Shown in pieces: positions 1 to 8,595 of a DNA stretch of 64,000 bases. A program made the position numbers and the translations under genes. Source of the stretch: Bog-756 sp963806455 (GTDB taxonomy: Bacteria > Actinomycetota > Acidimicrobiia > Acidimicrobiales > RAAP-2); NCBI GenBank assembly GCA_963806455.1, contig CAWDXZ010000005.1, positions 372,001-436,000 on the forward strand. Direction: 5' to 3'. A model generated the notes under the pieces. That model had not been told where the DNA came from. It ran no database searches and worked only from the letters and a program-made list of their open reading frames with translations. The stretch's first letter is position 1. Each line of letters begins with the position of its first letter.

Positions 1-2
1 AG

Positions 3-344
3 GGGGCCGGGGTGGACCTCACCAGCACGCTGGGTGCGGGCGTCAATGTGATCGCCCCGGCCGTCTTCCTGCTGGGCGTCGGGACCCTGGTGCTCGGCGT
101 CAGGCCCCGCCTTGTCACCGCCGCCGTCTACGCCGTCCTGGCGTGGTCGTTCCTGATCGAGATCATCGGCGGGATCATCCGGGCCAACCGCTGGCTGCTC
201 GACACGTCGGTCTTCTACCAGATGGCGGCGGCTCCGGCCGTCCCCCCGAACTGGACCGCCGACGGTGTGCTGGCGGGGCTCGGAGTATCGGCCGCGGTCA
301 TCGGAGGCGCCTTCTTCCGTCGGCGTGACCTGGTCGGCGAGTGA
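3..344 (+). CDS. ABC-2 type transporter permease, C-terminal fragment
   Basis: The reading frame is open from the left edge, so only the last ~113 residues are present. They contain three hydrophobic segments separated by short polar loops and end in a basic tail (FFRRRDLVGE), the usual C-terminus of actinobacterial ABC-2 permeases of the polyketide-antibiotic exporter type. The motif LLDTSVFYQMAAAPAVPPNW is typical of that group as I remember it. The partner ATPase would lie upstream, outside the window. The gene converges on the GH92 gene with 51 bp between stops. Confidence 0.7.
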   Translation, partial: GAGVDLTSTLGAGVNVIAPAVFLLGVGTLVLGVRPRLVTAAVYAVLAWSFLIEIIGGIIRANRWLLDTSVFYQMAAAPAVPPNWTADGVLAGLGVSAAVIGGAFFRRRDLVGE

Positions 345-395
345 GCACATCCGCCCTCGCCCCGGATCGGGACGTGGGCGCCGGCGGAGCAAAGC

Positions 396-3185
396 CTACG
401 AGGCCACCTCCAGGGTCAGGCCCGGGAGAGGAGTGCCCCCCTGGGCCAGGTCGAAGACGACCGTCGACCCGCCCGCGCCGGTGGAGGACAATCGGACGGG
501 CGTCGTCGACCGGCCACCGACCACCCGCAGGGTCCCTGACGCCGGTGACACGGTGACCCCCGCCGAGGGCACGGCGTGCCACGCCACGAGCGCCACCGAC
601 CGCGACCCCTCGGACGCCGATGCCTCCTGGACGCCGAGCCGGAGGGTGGCAGAGCCACCGGCGGCCACGCGGAGGGAGCCGCCCGGATCGGTGAAGGGCA
701 CCGCCGGCGCGCCCCCCGAGGAGAACGAGGGAGGGGCATCGGCCGGCGACGCCCCCCAGGCCCGGTCAGGTGTGTCGCCCAGGTCCACCGCGAGGCTGGC
801 GCCGTCGGTGAGGGCCGCCGAAGGGAGCCATGGCCTGTCCCACGGCGAGGACCGGGCCGGTCCCAGGGCGAGACGGGCGCGCTGGATGTACCGGGCCGGG
901 GCCTGCGACCCCGTGATCGTGAGGGTGTGCCCGTTCCCTTCGAGAACCGTGACCCGAGGGAACAGGGGGCTGGTCAGGGCCAGGTCGGCCACCCCCGGCG
1001 TCTCGGGGTAGAGGCCCAGGGCCGCCCACACGAACCACGAGGAGAGGGCGCCGAGGTCGTCCTCCCCGGGCTCGGCCACCGGGGACAGCGGGTAGAGCTG
1101 CGTCATGATCCGGCGCACCACCGACTGTGTCTCGAAGGGCGCGCCGGCATAGTCGTACTCGAAGGGGATCCACTCCCCGGGTTCGTTGCCGGCCCAGTCG
1201 AAGGGCTCGAACCGGGTGGCGTTGAGACGGGTGAAGAAGGTGTCGAGCTTGGCCGCCGCGGCCCGGTCCCCACCCATCAGCCCGACCAGCCCGGCCAGGT
1301 CCTGGGGAACGGCCCAGGTGTACTGGATGGCATTCCCCTCCTCGAAGCCCGGCTGGGCCACCCCTTGGGCCTGTTCGGCCCGGCTGGCCAGCTGGAACGC
1401 CGGGCCGGGGGGAAAGCTCCCGTCGGCCTGGCGGGCGGCCAGGTAGCCGGTTGCCGGGTTGAACAGGTTCTGCCAGTTCTGGCCCCGTTCGGCGAAGGCG
1501 GCGGCCTCGGCCCGGTCCCCCGCCGCCTGGGCCAGCCGGGAGATCGAGAAGTCGTCGATCGAGTACTCGAGGGTCTCCGAACCGCCGTCGGTGTAGGGAT
1601 AGGAGGTGATGTCGTAGGTGAGGGCGGGCACCCACCCCTGGGCCAGGTACTCGGTGAGGTTCTGACGCTCGGCGAAGCCCGCCTCCTGCACCGTGGCACC
1701 GTGGACCATGGCGTCGAGGGCCTGGCGGAGGTCGAACCCCCGCGCCCCGTAGGCGTAGGCGCCGGCGATGATCGGATCGGCGGAGTCGCCGTCCCACTGG
1801 CTGGCGTCGTTGTCGGCGACGACCCACTTGGGCAGGAACCCCCCGCTGGTCTGGTCGGCGTCGTTCAGGAGCGACTGGACCATCTGCGAGGTGGGCCCCG
1901 GTAGCAGGACGGCCAAGAGGGGGACCTCGGACCGGTAGATGTCGGCTTCGGAGATGTTGGAGTACTGCACGTGGCCCGGGGCCAGGGTGTGCACCCGGTG
2001 GTCGAAGCCCGTGTAGTGGCCGTCGTCGTCGCTGAACACCGAGGGGAACAGGAGCGAGTGGTAGAGGGCCGTGTAGAAGGTCCGCTGCGCCGTCTCCGAC
2101 CCCCCGCGCACGGCCACGCGGTCCAAGAGGCCGTTCCACTCACCGGTGGCCGCCCCGGAGGTCTGCGGGAAGCTCCACCCGGCGTCCTCGGCCATCAGGT
2201 TGTCGGCGGCCCCTGCGGCCGAGACGAAGGAGATACCCACCTTGACCAGGATGGTCCGGGACCCCCCAGGGCCCGGAGGGCGGAAGCTCACCCAAGCCCC
2301 GCAGGAGACGGCGGCGGTGCCGGCACAGGACTGATCGGCGCCGACGGCGCTGTTCTGCCAGGTGCCGCTGGAGGCGAACGGTCGGGAGAACTGAGCAGCG
2401 AAGTAGAGGGTGTAGTTGCCGGGGACGCCGCAGAAGTCACCACTGGTGACCGAGCCCACCAGGTTGTCCGTCCCGACCACCCGCACCTGCGAGCTGCTCG
2501 AGCCGTTGGCGGAGTCGCTCACCTTGAACAGGAGGTCGTCGCCGGCGGCGGCCCCGGCTCGGCGATGCCCAAGGGGGCTGGCGGGGAACTCGAAGGCGCC
2601 CAGCGCGCTCCGGGTGGTGGCGGTGAGCCGGACGCCGATACCCCCGCCGCCCCCCGGGCCGAGGTCCACCCGGTAGTTGCCGGCGGAGGACCGCTCGCTG
2701 GCGTGGGAGAACGGCTGCACGGCGGTGTCGGGGGCGGCCGGGACCGGACCGGTGGCCGGGAGGATGGGGATGTCCCCGTAGATGGCGCAGCCCGGGCCCG
2801 AGAGATGGGTGAGGCTGAAGCCGGAGATGTGGGAGTCGGCGTAGTCGTAGCCCGACCCCGTCGCCACCTGCCGGTCCGGTGAGGTGTCCGGGCTGAACTG
2901 CACCATGCCCAGTGGGACCGACGCTCCCGGGTACTCGCTGACGTTGCCCGGGGAGACCCGGCCGACTCCCGTTCCGGCCTCCGGGTCCACCAGCGCGGCG
3001 GGCCCACCCGACGAGGGCCCGAGCGGGAGGTCGAGGGGCGACCCGGCCGGCGCCCCGACCGGCGCGGCGGCACCGGCTCCTCGGGTCGTCCCCGCGGCGA
3101 CGACCGTCGCCCCGAGGGCGACCAGCATGGCGGTGACGATCCTCAGCGCGCCGGACCTGGGCCACCGGGTGGAAGCCTTCGGCAT
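396..3185 (-). CDS. Secreted glycoside hydrolase family 92 (alpha-1,2-mannosidase type)
   Basis: A 929-residue exported enzyme expected to remove terminal alpha-mannose from glycans outside the cell. Residues 1-40 form a signal peptide with an RR-free basic start, hydrophobic core and Ala-rich end. The N-terminal GH92 domain begins with EYPGASVPLGMVQFSPDTS (about 84-102). The catalytic (alpha/alpha)6 domain carries LEYSIDDFSISRLAQAAG and the GEDDLGALSSWFVWAALGLYP block (about 705-727), where GH92 enzymes keep the acidic residues and calcium ligands. The last ~130 residues look like an added beta-sandwich (NEW3-like). The ATG at 3185 places the signal peptide correctly. No stress box precedes it, so it is probably outside the regulon next door. 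Confidence 0.9.
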   Translation of the reverse strand: MPKASTRWPRSGALRIVTAMLVALGATVVAAGTTRGAGAAAPVGAPAGSPLDLPLGPSSGGPAALVDPEAGTGVGRVSPGNVSEYPGASVPLGMVQFSPDTSPDRQVATGSGYDYADSHISGFSLTHLSGPGCAIYGDIPILPATGPVPAAPDTAVQPFSHASERSSAGNYRVDLGPGGGGGIGVRLTATTRSALGAFEFPASPLGHRRAGAAAGDDLLFKVSDSANGSSSSQVRVVGTDNLVGSVTSGDFCGVPGNYTLYFAAQFSRPFASSGTWQNSAVGADQSCAGTAAVSCGAWVSFRPPGPGGSRTILVKVGISFVSAAGAADNLMAEDAGWSFPQTSGAATGEWNGLLDRVAVRGGSETAQRTFYTALYHSLLFPSVFSDDDGHYTGFDHRVHTLAPGHVQYSNISEADIYRSEVPLLAVLLPGPTSQMVQSLLNDADQTSGGFLPKWVVADNDASQWDGDSADPIIAGAYAYGARGFDLRQALDAMVHGATVQEAGFAERQNLTEYLAQGWVPALTYDITSYPYTDGGSETLEYSIDDFSISRLAQAAGDRAEAAAFAERGQNWQNLFNPATGYLAARQADGSFPPGPAFQLASRAEQAQGVAQPGFEEGNAIQYTWAVPQDLAGLVGLMGGDRAAAAKLDTFFTRLNATRFEPFDWAGNEPGEWIPFEYDYAGAPFETQSVVRRIMTQLYPLSPVAEPGEDDLGALSSWFVWAALGLYPETPGVADLALTSPLFPRVTVLEGNGHTLTITGSQAPARYIQRARLALGPARSSPWDRPWLPSAALTDGASLAVDLGDTPDRAWGASPADAPPSFSSGGAPAVPFTDPGGSLRVAAGGSATLRLGVQEASASEGSRSVALVAWHAVPSAGVTVSPASGTLRVVGGRSTTPVRLSSTGAGGSTVVFDLAQGGTPLPGLTLEVAS

Positions 3186-3228
3186 GGATGCACCCTACCG
3201 AAGGCGGCCACCTCCGCCCCGGGCGGGT

Positions 3229-3276
3229 CAGGCGCCGGGCTGGTCGGGCGCCGGGCTGGTCAGGCGTCGGGCTGGT
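3229..3276. repeat. Three tandem 16-bp repeats
   Basis: Three consecutive copies of CAGGCGCCGGGCTGGT (3229-3244, 3245-3260, 3261-3276) with one mismatch each in copies two and three, and a degenerate fourth copy running into the ECF41 promoter. They lie in the 159-bp divergent gap between the GH92 gene and the carboxymuconolactone decarboxylase gene. Function unknown; slippage repeat or repeated binding site are both possible. Confidence 0.75.
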
Positions 3277-3291
3277 CACCAGATGCCGGGC

Positions 3292-3318
3292 TGTCACGTT
3301 CTGTCGGTCAGGATCGTC
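3292..3318 (+). promoter_or_regulatory. Candidate ECF41-type promoter
   Basis: TGTCACG at 3292-3298 and CGTC at 3315-3318 are separated by 16 bp. The published ECF41 target motif is TGTCACA in the -35 and CGTC in the -10 region. The site is 27 bp upstream of the ATG at 3345, in front of the decarboxylase-sigma operon, so it would give autoregulation by the sigma factor encoded at 3913. Motif match is seen; use by this sigma factor is inferred. Confidence 0.65.
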
Positions 3319-3344
3319 TTAGGGTTCGAGAAAGGTGGTGGCCC

Positions 3345-3932
3345 ATGGCACATGTACCCCTCGACACCGAACCGGAGGGCATCGTCCCCAGACTGGCCCG
3401 CAGCTACACCCGCCGGAGGTTCGGCCAGATGGTCGAACCGACCCAGGCGGCCTCGCACCACGCCGGGGTGTTGGTGGCGATGGGAGTGCTGGAGACGGCG
3501 GTGGCCAAGGGCTGGAACAAGCTCGATCCCACACTGCGCTGGTTGGCCATCCAGCAGGCCGGCATGCTCATCGGGTGCTCGTGGTGCACCGACTACGGGT
3601 ACTACGAGGGAATGAACGCAGGCATCGATCCCCGCAAGGTGCGGGCCGTGTCGCAATGGCGCGAGAGTGCGCTCTATGACGAGCGGGAGCGGGTGGTACT
3701 CGAGTACGCCGAGCAGGCCACACTGACTCCGGCCCAGGTCTCCGACGACCTGGCGGCGCGGCTGCACCGCCACCTCAGCGACACCGAGCTCGTCGAGCTC
3801 GCCGGATGGGTGGCGCTGGAGAACTTCCGCTCCCGCTTCAATGCCGGGCTCGGCCTGCGCAGCCAGGGATTCGCCGAGCAATGCGAGATCCCGATGAGCA
3901 AGAAGGAGGACGGTGCCAGGACCGTCGCCTGA
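3345..3932 (+). CDS. Carboxymuconolactone decarboxylase (AhpD-like) family protein
   Basis: A 195-residue all-helical AhpD-like protein, probably a redox enzyme or peroxidase-type protein. The CSWC pair at about residues 79-82 (LIGCSWCTDYGYYEG) is the redox-active CxxC of the family. It starts at the ATG after AAGGTGG-type ribosome-binding sequence. Its last 20 bp overlap the start of the ECF41 sigma gene, so the two are translated together. Carboxymuconolactone decarboxylase, oxidoreductase and epimerase (COE) genes are the recognised partners and targets of ECF41 sigma factors, which supports a shared regulatory unit. Substrate unknown. Confidence 0.85.
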   Translation: MAHVPLDTEPEGIVPRLARSYTRRRFGQMVEPTQAASHHAGVLVAMGVLETAVAKGWNKLDPTLRWLAIQQAGMLIGCSWCTDYGYYEGMNAGIDPRKVRAVSQWRESALYDERERVVLEYAEQATLTPAQVSDDLAARLHRHLSDTELVELAGWVALENFRSRFNAGLGLRSQGFAEQCEIPMSKKEDGARTVA

Positions 3933-4794
3933 CGATGCTTCCGTCTTCGAGCAGTGGCGATCACTCCTCTTCGGCATCGCCTACCGGATGCTGGGAAGCG
4001 CCGCCGACGCCGAGGACATGGTCCAGGAGACCTTCCTGCGTTGGCTGCAGCGGGACGAGCGAGAGGTGCGATCGGCCCGGGCCTACCTGGTCACGATCGT
4101 CACCCGTCTGTGCATCGACCAGCTCGGCTCGGCGCGAGCCCAGCGAGTGACCTACACCGGTCCGTGGCTGCCGGAGCCGGTGACGCTGGACGACACGTCG
4201 GCCCTGGAGCAGGCCGACACCTTGTCGCTCGCTTTTCTGGTCCTGCTCGAGGAGCTCACACCCCCCGAGCGGGCGGCCTACCTCCTCCACGACGTGTTCG
4301 GCTACCCCTTCGACGAGGTGGCCCGGGTCATGGGCCGCACCCCGGCGGGATGCCGCCAGCTGGCGGCCCGGGCACGCCACCGGATCGAGGACCGCCGGCA
4401 GCGGTTCGATGCCGACGCCCGCCACGGGCGGGAACTGACCCGCCAGTTCGTGGCGGCGTGTGCCACGGGCGACCTGGAGGGCCTGATGGCGATGCTGGCG
4501 GACGATGTCGTGGTCTGGACCGATGGTGGTGGGGTCGTCCGGGCAGCCATGCGACCGGTGGTCGGGCCCTACCGCAGTTCGCGCTTCCTGGTCAACGTGG
4601 CCCGCAGGCTCCACGGCCGCCCCCGTGAGGTCGTGCTCAACGGCCAGCCGGCCATGGTGTTCGTGGAGGCCGATCGCGTCGTGGCCACCCTGGCACTCGA
4701 CATCCTGGCGGGCAAGATCGTCGGGGTCCGCTCGGTGACCAATCCCCAGAAGCTGGAGCACCTTCGGCGCCAGCTGGTGCCCGACGATCGCTGA
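3913..4794 (+). CDS. ECF41 (SigJ-like) sigma factor with SnoaL-like C-terminal domain
   Basis: A 293-residue extracytoplasmic-function sigma factor. Sigma2 (about 10-75, AYRMLGSAADAEDMVQETFL) and sigma4 (about 110-160) are followed by a ~130-residue NTF2/SnoaL-like domain. ECF41 proteins use this fused domain instead of a separate anti-sigma factor. Both signature motifs are present: DGGG (WTDGGGVV) and the terminal NPxKL (NPQKLEHL). GTG start, overlapping the upstream gene by 20 bp. The candidate promoter at 3292 matches its expected specificity. The signal sensed is unknown. Confidence 0.92.
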   Translation: MPGPSPDDASVFEQWRSLLFGIAYRMLGSAADAEDMVQETFLRWLQRDEREVRSARAYLVTIVTRLCIDQLGSARAQRVTYTGPWLPEPVTLDDTSALEQADTLSLAFLVLLEELTPPERAAYLLHDVFGYPFDEVARVMGRTPAGCRQLAARARHRIEDRRQRFDADARHGRELTRQFVAACATGDLEGLMAMLADDVVVWTDGGGVVRAAMRPVVGPYRSSRFLVNVARRLHGRPREVVLNGQPAMVFVEADRVVATLALDILAGKIVGVRSVTNPQKLEHLRRQLVPDDR

Positions 4795-4861
4795 GCCCGT
4801 CGGCGGGTCGGACGGCACCTTCCCCGATCCCGGGGATCTTCGCCGACCGCACGGGAGGACC

Positions 4862-4911
4862 GGGACTTTCGACCCTGGTGGTCCGGAGGTGAAGGCCGCA
4901 CCATGGGGCGT
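4862..4911 (+). promoter_or_regulatory. DosR-like box promoter of the DUF1918 gene
   Basis: Box GGGACTTTCGACCCT at 4862-4876 (centre 4869). Hexamer CACCAT at 4899-4904 gives A at -11 and T at -7 of a predicted start at 4911, 42 bp from the box centre. The same geometry recurs at 13 other boxes in this window. A 38-nt leader then reaches the AAGGAGG site of the gene at 4949. Confidence 0.7.
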
Positions 4912-4948
4912 GGGCGCCAGCTTGGGCGTGAGCGTGAAGGAGGAAGGC

Positions 4949-5149
4949 ATGAAGGCGAGGGTGGGAGACCGCATCGTGGTCCACGGGCACCGCCATGGAG
5001 AGCCCGATCGGGATGGGGAGGTTCTCGACGTCCACGGTACGGACGGGGCGCCACCCTACGTCGTCCGGTGGGCGGACAACGGCCACGAGACCATCTTCTT
5101 CCCCGGGCCGGACGCCACCGTCCAGCACTTCGAGCACCGCTCGCCCTGA
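4949..5149 (+). CDS. DUF1918 domain protein
   Basis: A 66-residue protein with the compact SH3-like fold expected for DUF1918: MKARVGDRIVVHG at the start, GEVLDV, then PPYVVRWADNGHETIFFPGPD near the end. The biochemical role of this family is not known. I chose the ATG at 4949 because AAGGAGG sits 7 bp before it and conservation begins there; an in-frame start at 4889 and a GTG at 4910 exist. It follows a DosR-like box, and DUF1918 genes are frequent in actinobacterial stress loci. Confidence 0.85.
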   Translation: MKARVGDRIVVHGHRHGEPDRDGEVLDVHGTDGAPPYVVRWADNGHETIFFPGPDATVQHFEHRSP

Positions 5150-5171
5150 GATCCAGCCCGCCGTCAGGAGC

Positions 5172-6725
5172 TCATTTCTTCGTGAACCACCGTCGGAGTT
5201 TCTTCCGATCCAGTCGGCGCCAGACGGACAGCCACCGTTGCCGCAATTTCCGCTGGAGCCGGGCCTGTTCGGCGGCGAGGCGCCCCGCAGAATAGCTGGC
5301 CGCCGGCGGGCCCTGCATCGCCCGGCTCCGGAGCCACTCCTCGGCGCCCACTGCGTCGTGATGGTCGCCGAGGACGGTCTGGGCGGCTTCGGCGGCCCTG
5401 GCAGTGCGTCGGGCCGGCTTGCCGATGACCGGGATCGCTGTCTCCCCCGCGTACCGGACCTCCTTGGACCGGATCCGCATGCGGTGCAGTTCACGATCAC
5501 TGGGAGAGCGGCCGCCCTTTCGGACCCCCTTGCGCAGGGCCTTCCAGCGTCGCCGGACGAGCTTCGGGAGGATCGCGCTCGCCGGCCAGTAGGAAAGGGG
5601 CGGTCGGCTCGACTTGCCCGACCCCTGATCCTCGAACGGTGGACGGCGAGCGGCCCGGTCGAGCTGGTCGAGCAAGGTCAGATAACGGCTGTCTGCGAGT
5701 GAGACGGCCAGCGCTCGACTGTGCGCCTTTCGTTGCTCACCCAACGTGGACCGAAGTTCCCGTCGACCTTCACGGTCGAACGGCGAGCCGTCGCCATCCC
5801 CCTCGAGCACCGGTGCCAGCACGTCGATATCGCGCACCCGACCGAGCGCGGTGCCCAACCATCTGAGCTCATCGCGGACGTGCCGCACCCAGTCATCGGC
5901 AAGAGCCGCCTCCAGCAGCTTGAGCTCCGATCGCAACCGGCGGGTGGCGACGCGAGCCTGGTGGACCGCCTCGACCGGGGGGTCGGCGGGATCGAGACGG
6001 AGGAGGTAGTCGTTGTCGAGCAGGCGATCCAGCGCCGAGGCGATGCTGAACCGGACGACATCCCCGACGGGGGAAGCCCGATCGAGGCGAACCTCCGCTC
6101 GGCCCTGGGACGGCTCCGGCAGGTCCACCGCCATGGCCAGCTTCTGTTCCCCGCCCGATCGGGCGCCGGCCTTCATCAGGGCTTTCGTCACCGGGCCGAC
6201 CAGGTCCTGGCCTCCATCACCGATCTCCAGCTCGATCTGGCGAAACTGCAGCCCCGTTCGCGTCCCGCCGACGACGGTGACGGTGTCGTCGTCGATCTCC
6301 GCCCGCGGCATCCCGGCCGGGTCATGGAGGATCAGTCGCCGTCTGGTGGTGACCAGCTCGACGATCTGGCTCAGCGGCGAGCGCCGGGTGATCCCGAGCA
6401 GCACTCTGGCGGCCTCATCTGGTACCGACAGCCGGGGCCCGGTCCAGGTCAGCTCGGTCCGGTCGAGCAGCTGGCCCTCGCTCGAACCGGGGAGCTTCAG
6501 CGTCCAGGTCCCCGTCCCCGACTCCTCGCCCATGCGGTGGCGGAAGGTGATTCCGCGACGCCAGAGCCGGAACTCCCGAGTGTCGAAGTACGCGGTGCGG
6601 AGATGCTGCTCCGACCGCCGCTCGACGGCTCCGACCGCTGTCGGCAGATCGGGCAGGGCGAAGTCCGGGTCGACCTCGAGCTTGACCTCACGCTCAAGAG
6701 AGCCCTGATTGGGGGTGGCGATCAC
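5172..6725 (-). CDS. CYTH-CHAD domain protein
   Basis: A ~517-residue two-domain protein. The CYTH half (about 10-210) starts with EREVKLEV, the ExExK signature of triphosphate tunnel enzymes that bind metal and inorganic triphosphate. The CHAD half (about 220-517) is helical and rich in conserved His/Arg (VHQARVATRRLRSELKLLE; ELHRMRIRSKEVRYAGE), a domain known to bind polyphosphate. I chose GTG at 6725 because the CYTH signature begins just after it; an open frame reaches ATG at 6896 but adds 57 unconserved residues. It lies downstream of the kinase gene on the same strand and may share its stress promoter. A polyphosphate link fits the PPK2 gene at 16.3 kb. Confidence 0.88.
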   Translation of the reverse strand: MIATPNQGSLEREVKLEVDPDFALPDLPTAVGAVERRSEQHLRTAYFDTREFRLWRRGITFRHRMGEESGTGTWTLKLPGSSEGQLLDRTELTWTGPRLSVPDEAARVLLGITRRSPLSQIVELVTTRRRLILHDPAGMPRAEIDDDTVTVVGGTRTGLQFRQIELEIGDGGQDLVGPVTKALMKAGARSGGEQKLAMAVDLPEPSQGRAEVRLDRASPVGDVVRFSIASALDRLLDNDYLLRLDPADPPVEAVHQARVATRRLRSELKLLEAALADDWVRHVRDELRWLGTALGRVRDIDVLAPVLEGDGDGSPFDREGRRELRSTLGEQRKAHSRALAVSLADSRYLTLLDQLDRAARRPPFEDQGSGKSSRPPLSYWPASAILPKLVRRRWKALRKGVRKGGRSPSDRELHRMRIRSKEVRYAGETAIPVIGKPARRTARAAEAAQTVLGDHHDAVGAEEWLRSRAMQGPPAASYSAGRLAAEQARLQRKLRQRWLSVWRRLDRKKLRRWFTKK

Positions 6726-6902
6726 TTCCTCCTGCGGCTGTGTCCGACCGGCCCATGGTCGGGGCTCATATCGACATCTCCACGAGGACGATGGCGGCCA
6801 CGAAGACCCTACAGCGACCGTGCCGACGTGACGGCCGCGGCCACCGGGGAGGTCGACCGAGACAGGAGCAGCACCGATGCGTCGCTCCCCATCCATCGGT
6901 CA

Positions 6903-8425
6903 CTATCCATCGGTCATTGCCTCCCGGGCGGCCGACACGGCCTCGGCCGGCGACAGCCGCGAGGTATCGACCATGATGGCCGACGGCCACGGGTCCATCG
7001 ACCGGGCCATCGCCCGGCCGACCTCGGGGGTGGCCTCGGAGACGTCGCGGTGCTCGGACAATCGGCGCGCGATCCGGTCTGCGGCCTCCGCCGGAGGTGC
7101 GTGGCACTGGAACTCCACCAGATCGCTCCCGGTGCGGACGGCGATCGACCTCGCCTGGTCCCGACGAGCGGCATCGACCCAGGAGGCATCGAGGACGACG
7201 GTCTCACCGAGCCTGAGCGACGGCTCGGCCCGCCGGAGCAGCTCGGCGTAGACATCGGCGGTGACCCCGGGGCGGTAGCGACCCTGGCGGTACGGTGCGG
7301 ACCCGGTGCGGGTGCTCCCGTCGGGGCCCGTCCCGGCCAGCTCCCGACGCACCCTGTCGGAGCGGAACACCGGCCAGCCCGTGGCGGCGGACAACCCGGC
7401 GGCCAGGGTGGACTTGCCACACCCGGGAAGGCCACCGACCAGGACGAGCCGGACCCGGGCCCGGCGGAGGTGGTCGAGAGCGAGCGCCTGGAGCCGCCCC
7501 GCCTCCGAACCGGCGGCATCCCGCTGCTGATCTGAACGGAGACAGGCCACCATGGCCCGCACGTACGCATGGGAGGCGGCGTAGTGGTGGACGAGCGTCA
7601 AGGGGAACCGGGCACCGGCCAGATCCTGGTAGTGGACCAGGAGCCGATCTGCCGCATCGGGACGGCCCAGTCGCTCGAGGTCCATGGCCAAGAAGGCGAC
7701 ATCGGAGCAGACATCGCAGTGACGGAGCTGGTCGGAGAATTCGACGCAGTCGAGGATCCGGACCCCGTCGTCCAGACAGAAGATGTCCTCGGCCTGCAGG
7801 TCGCCGTGTCCGTCGCAGACACAGCCCGAGCTGATGCGCGCCTCGAACAGGGGGTGGCGACCTTGGATCCACGGCAGGGCCATGGCGCGGATCTCATGCT
7901 CGGTGGTCTCGTCGAGGAGGGACCCGACAAAGGGATCGGCCTGACGAAAGCTGTCCCGCCAGACGGTGTCCACCGCATCGGCGGTTGCGTCCGCCGAGAC
8001 CTCCGCCGAGCGCTCCGCCCGGCGGTGGAACGAGACCAGCGTTTCGGCGACCCGGTACAGCCATGGGTCCAGCTCGGCCCCCTGGCGGGCGAGCATGGCC
8101 AGGCGGCGCTCCTCCGGCATCCGCCGCATGACGACCAGGTGGTCGACCGGCTCCCCCCCAGGACCAGATCGGCGACACCCAGGTAGACATCGGGGGCGAG
8201 CCTCCGGTTGAGCGCCACCTCCCGACGGCAGTCCTCCAGCCGGGCCGCCCGATCCCGGAAGTCGACGAAGTCGAACCGCACCGGCTTGCGGAGCTTGTAG
8301 ACGCGGTTCCCGACGAAGAAGAGGGTCGAGACGTGAGTCTCGACCACCCTCGCCTCCGTATCGGATGGGCCGAGGCCAGTGGCTCCGGCAAACGGCTCGG
8401 GAGCCCGGGCGGGCACGTACCCCAT
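6903..8425 (-). pseudogene. Rv2004c-like aminoglycoside-phosphotransferase/AAA kinase, frameshifted
   Basis: A two-domain protein of ~507 codons if repaired. The N-terminal part, with VETHVSTLFFVGNRVYKLRK and CRREVALNRRLAPDVYLGV, is an aminoglycoside-phosphotransferase-like fold with CDGHGDLQAEDI as the catalytic HGD loop. The C-terminal part is a P-loop kinase (LVGGLPGCGKSTLAAGL). The N-terminal part reads in one frame to a run of seven C at 8153-8159 (plus strand) and the rest in another, so one base is missing or two are extra. M. tuberculosis Rv2004c, a DosR-regulon member, has the same architecture and about 498 residues. The ATG at 8425 coincides with the predicted transcription start of the box at 8461. 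Function of the family is unknown. Confidence 0.85.
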
Positions 8426-8475
8426 CGGAGCATCGTCCCCCGGCTCCCGCCGAGGCACCAGGGTCGAAAGGCCCC
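8425..8475 (-). promoter_or_regulatory. DosR-like box promoter of the kinase gene
   Basis: On the minus strand, box GGGCCTTTCGACCCT occupies 8475-8461 (centre 8468). Hexamer GACGAT at 8437-8432 gives A(-11) and T(-7) for a start at 8425, which is the A of the ATG. This predicts a leaderless transcript. Confidence 0.65.
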
Positions 8476-8499
8476 GAAGCCTCCACAGCCGGTCCCTTG

Positions 8500-8548
8500 T
8501 GACCAAAGGCCCTGGTCCGACCCCCCAGGGCCAGCGACAATAGGGCCC
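8500..8548 (+). promoter_or_regulatory. DosR-like box promoter of the phosphoglucomutase-GH65 operon
   Basis: Box GTGACCAAAGGCCCT at 8500-8514 (centre 8507), hexamer GACAAT at 8536-8541, predicted start at 8548 or the adjacent A of ATG at 8549. It is back to back with the kinase promoter box at 8461, giving a two-box divergent control region. GACAAT is shared with the promoters at 11932 and 19007. Confidence 0.65.
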
Positions 8549-8575
8549 ATGGCCCCCGGACCGGTCTCCTGTTGA
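8549..8575 (+). CDS. 8-residue minicistron (MAPGPVSC) before the phosphoglucomutase gene
   Basis: ATG lies one base from the predicted transcription start, so translation would be leaderless. The TGA stop at 8573-8575 overlaps an in-frame TTG (8572) of the downstream gene in a TTGA arrangement. It resembles other very short ORFs placed between stress promoters and genes in this window. Translation is unproven; chance occurrence is possible for so short an ORF. Confidence 0.3.
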   Translation: MAPGPVSC

Positions 8576-8595
8576 GAAGTCATGGGAACACAGGT

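Noticed and set aside
576..2882. Long plus-strand ORFs antisense to the GH92 gene
   Set aside because: Gly/Arg/Pro-rich shadows produced by high GC; the minus frame carries clear GH92 motifs.
5721..7535. 604-codon plus-strand ORF
   Set aside because: Antisense shadow of the CYTH-CHAD and kinase genes, without domain similarity or start signal.
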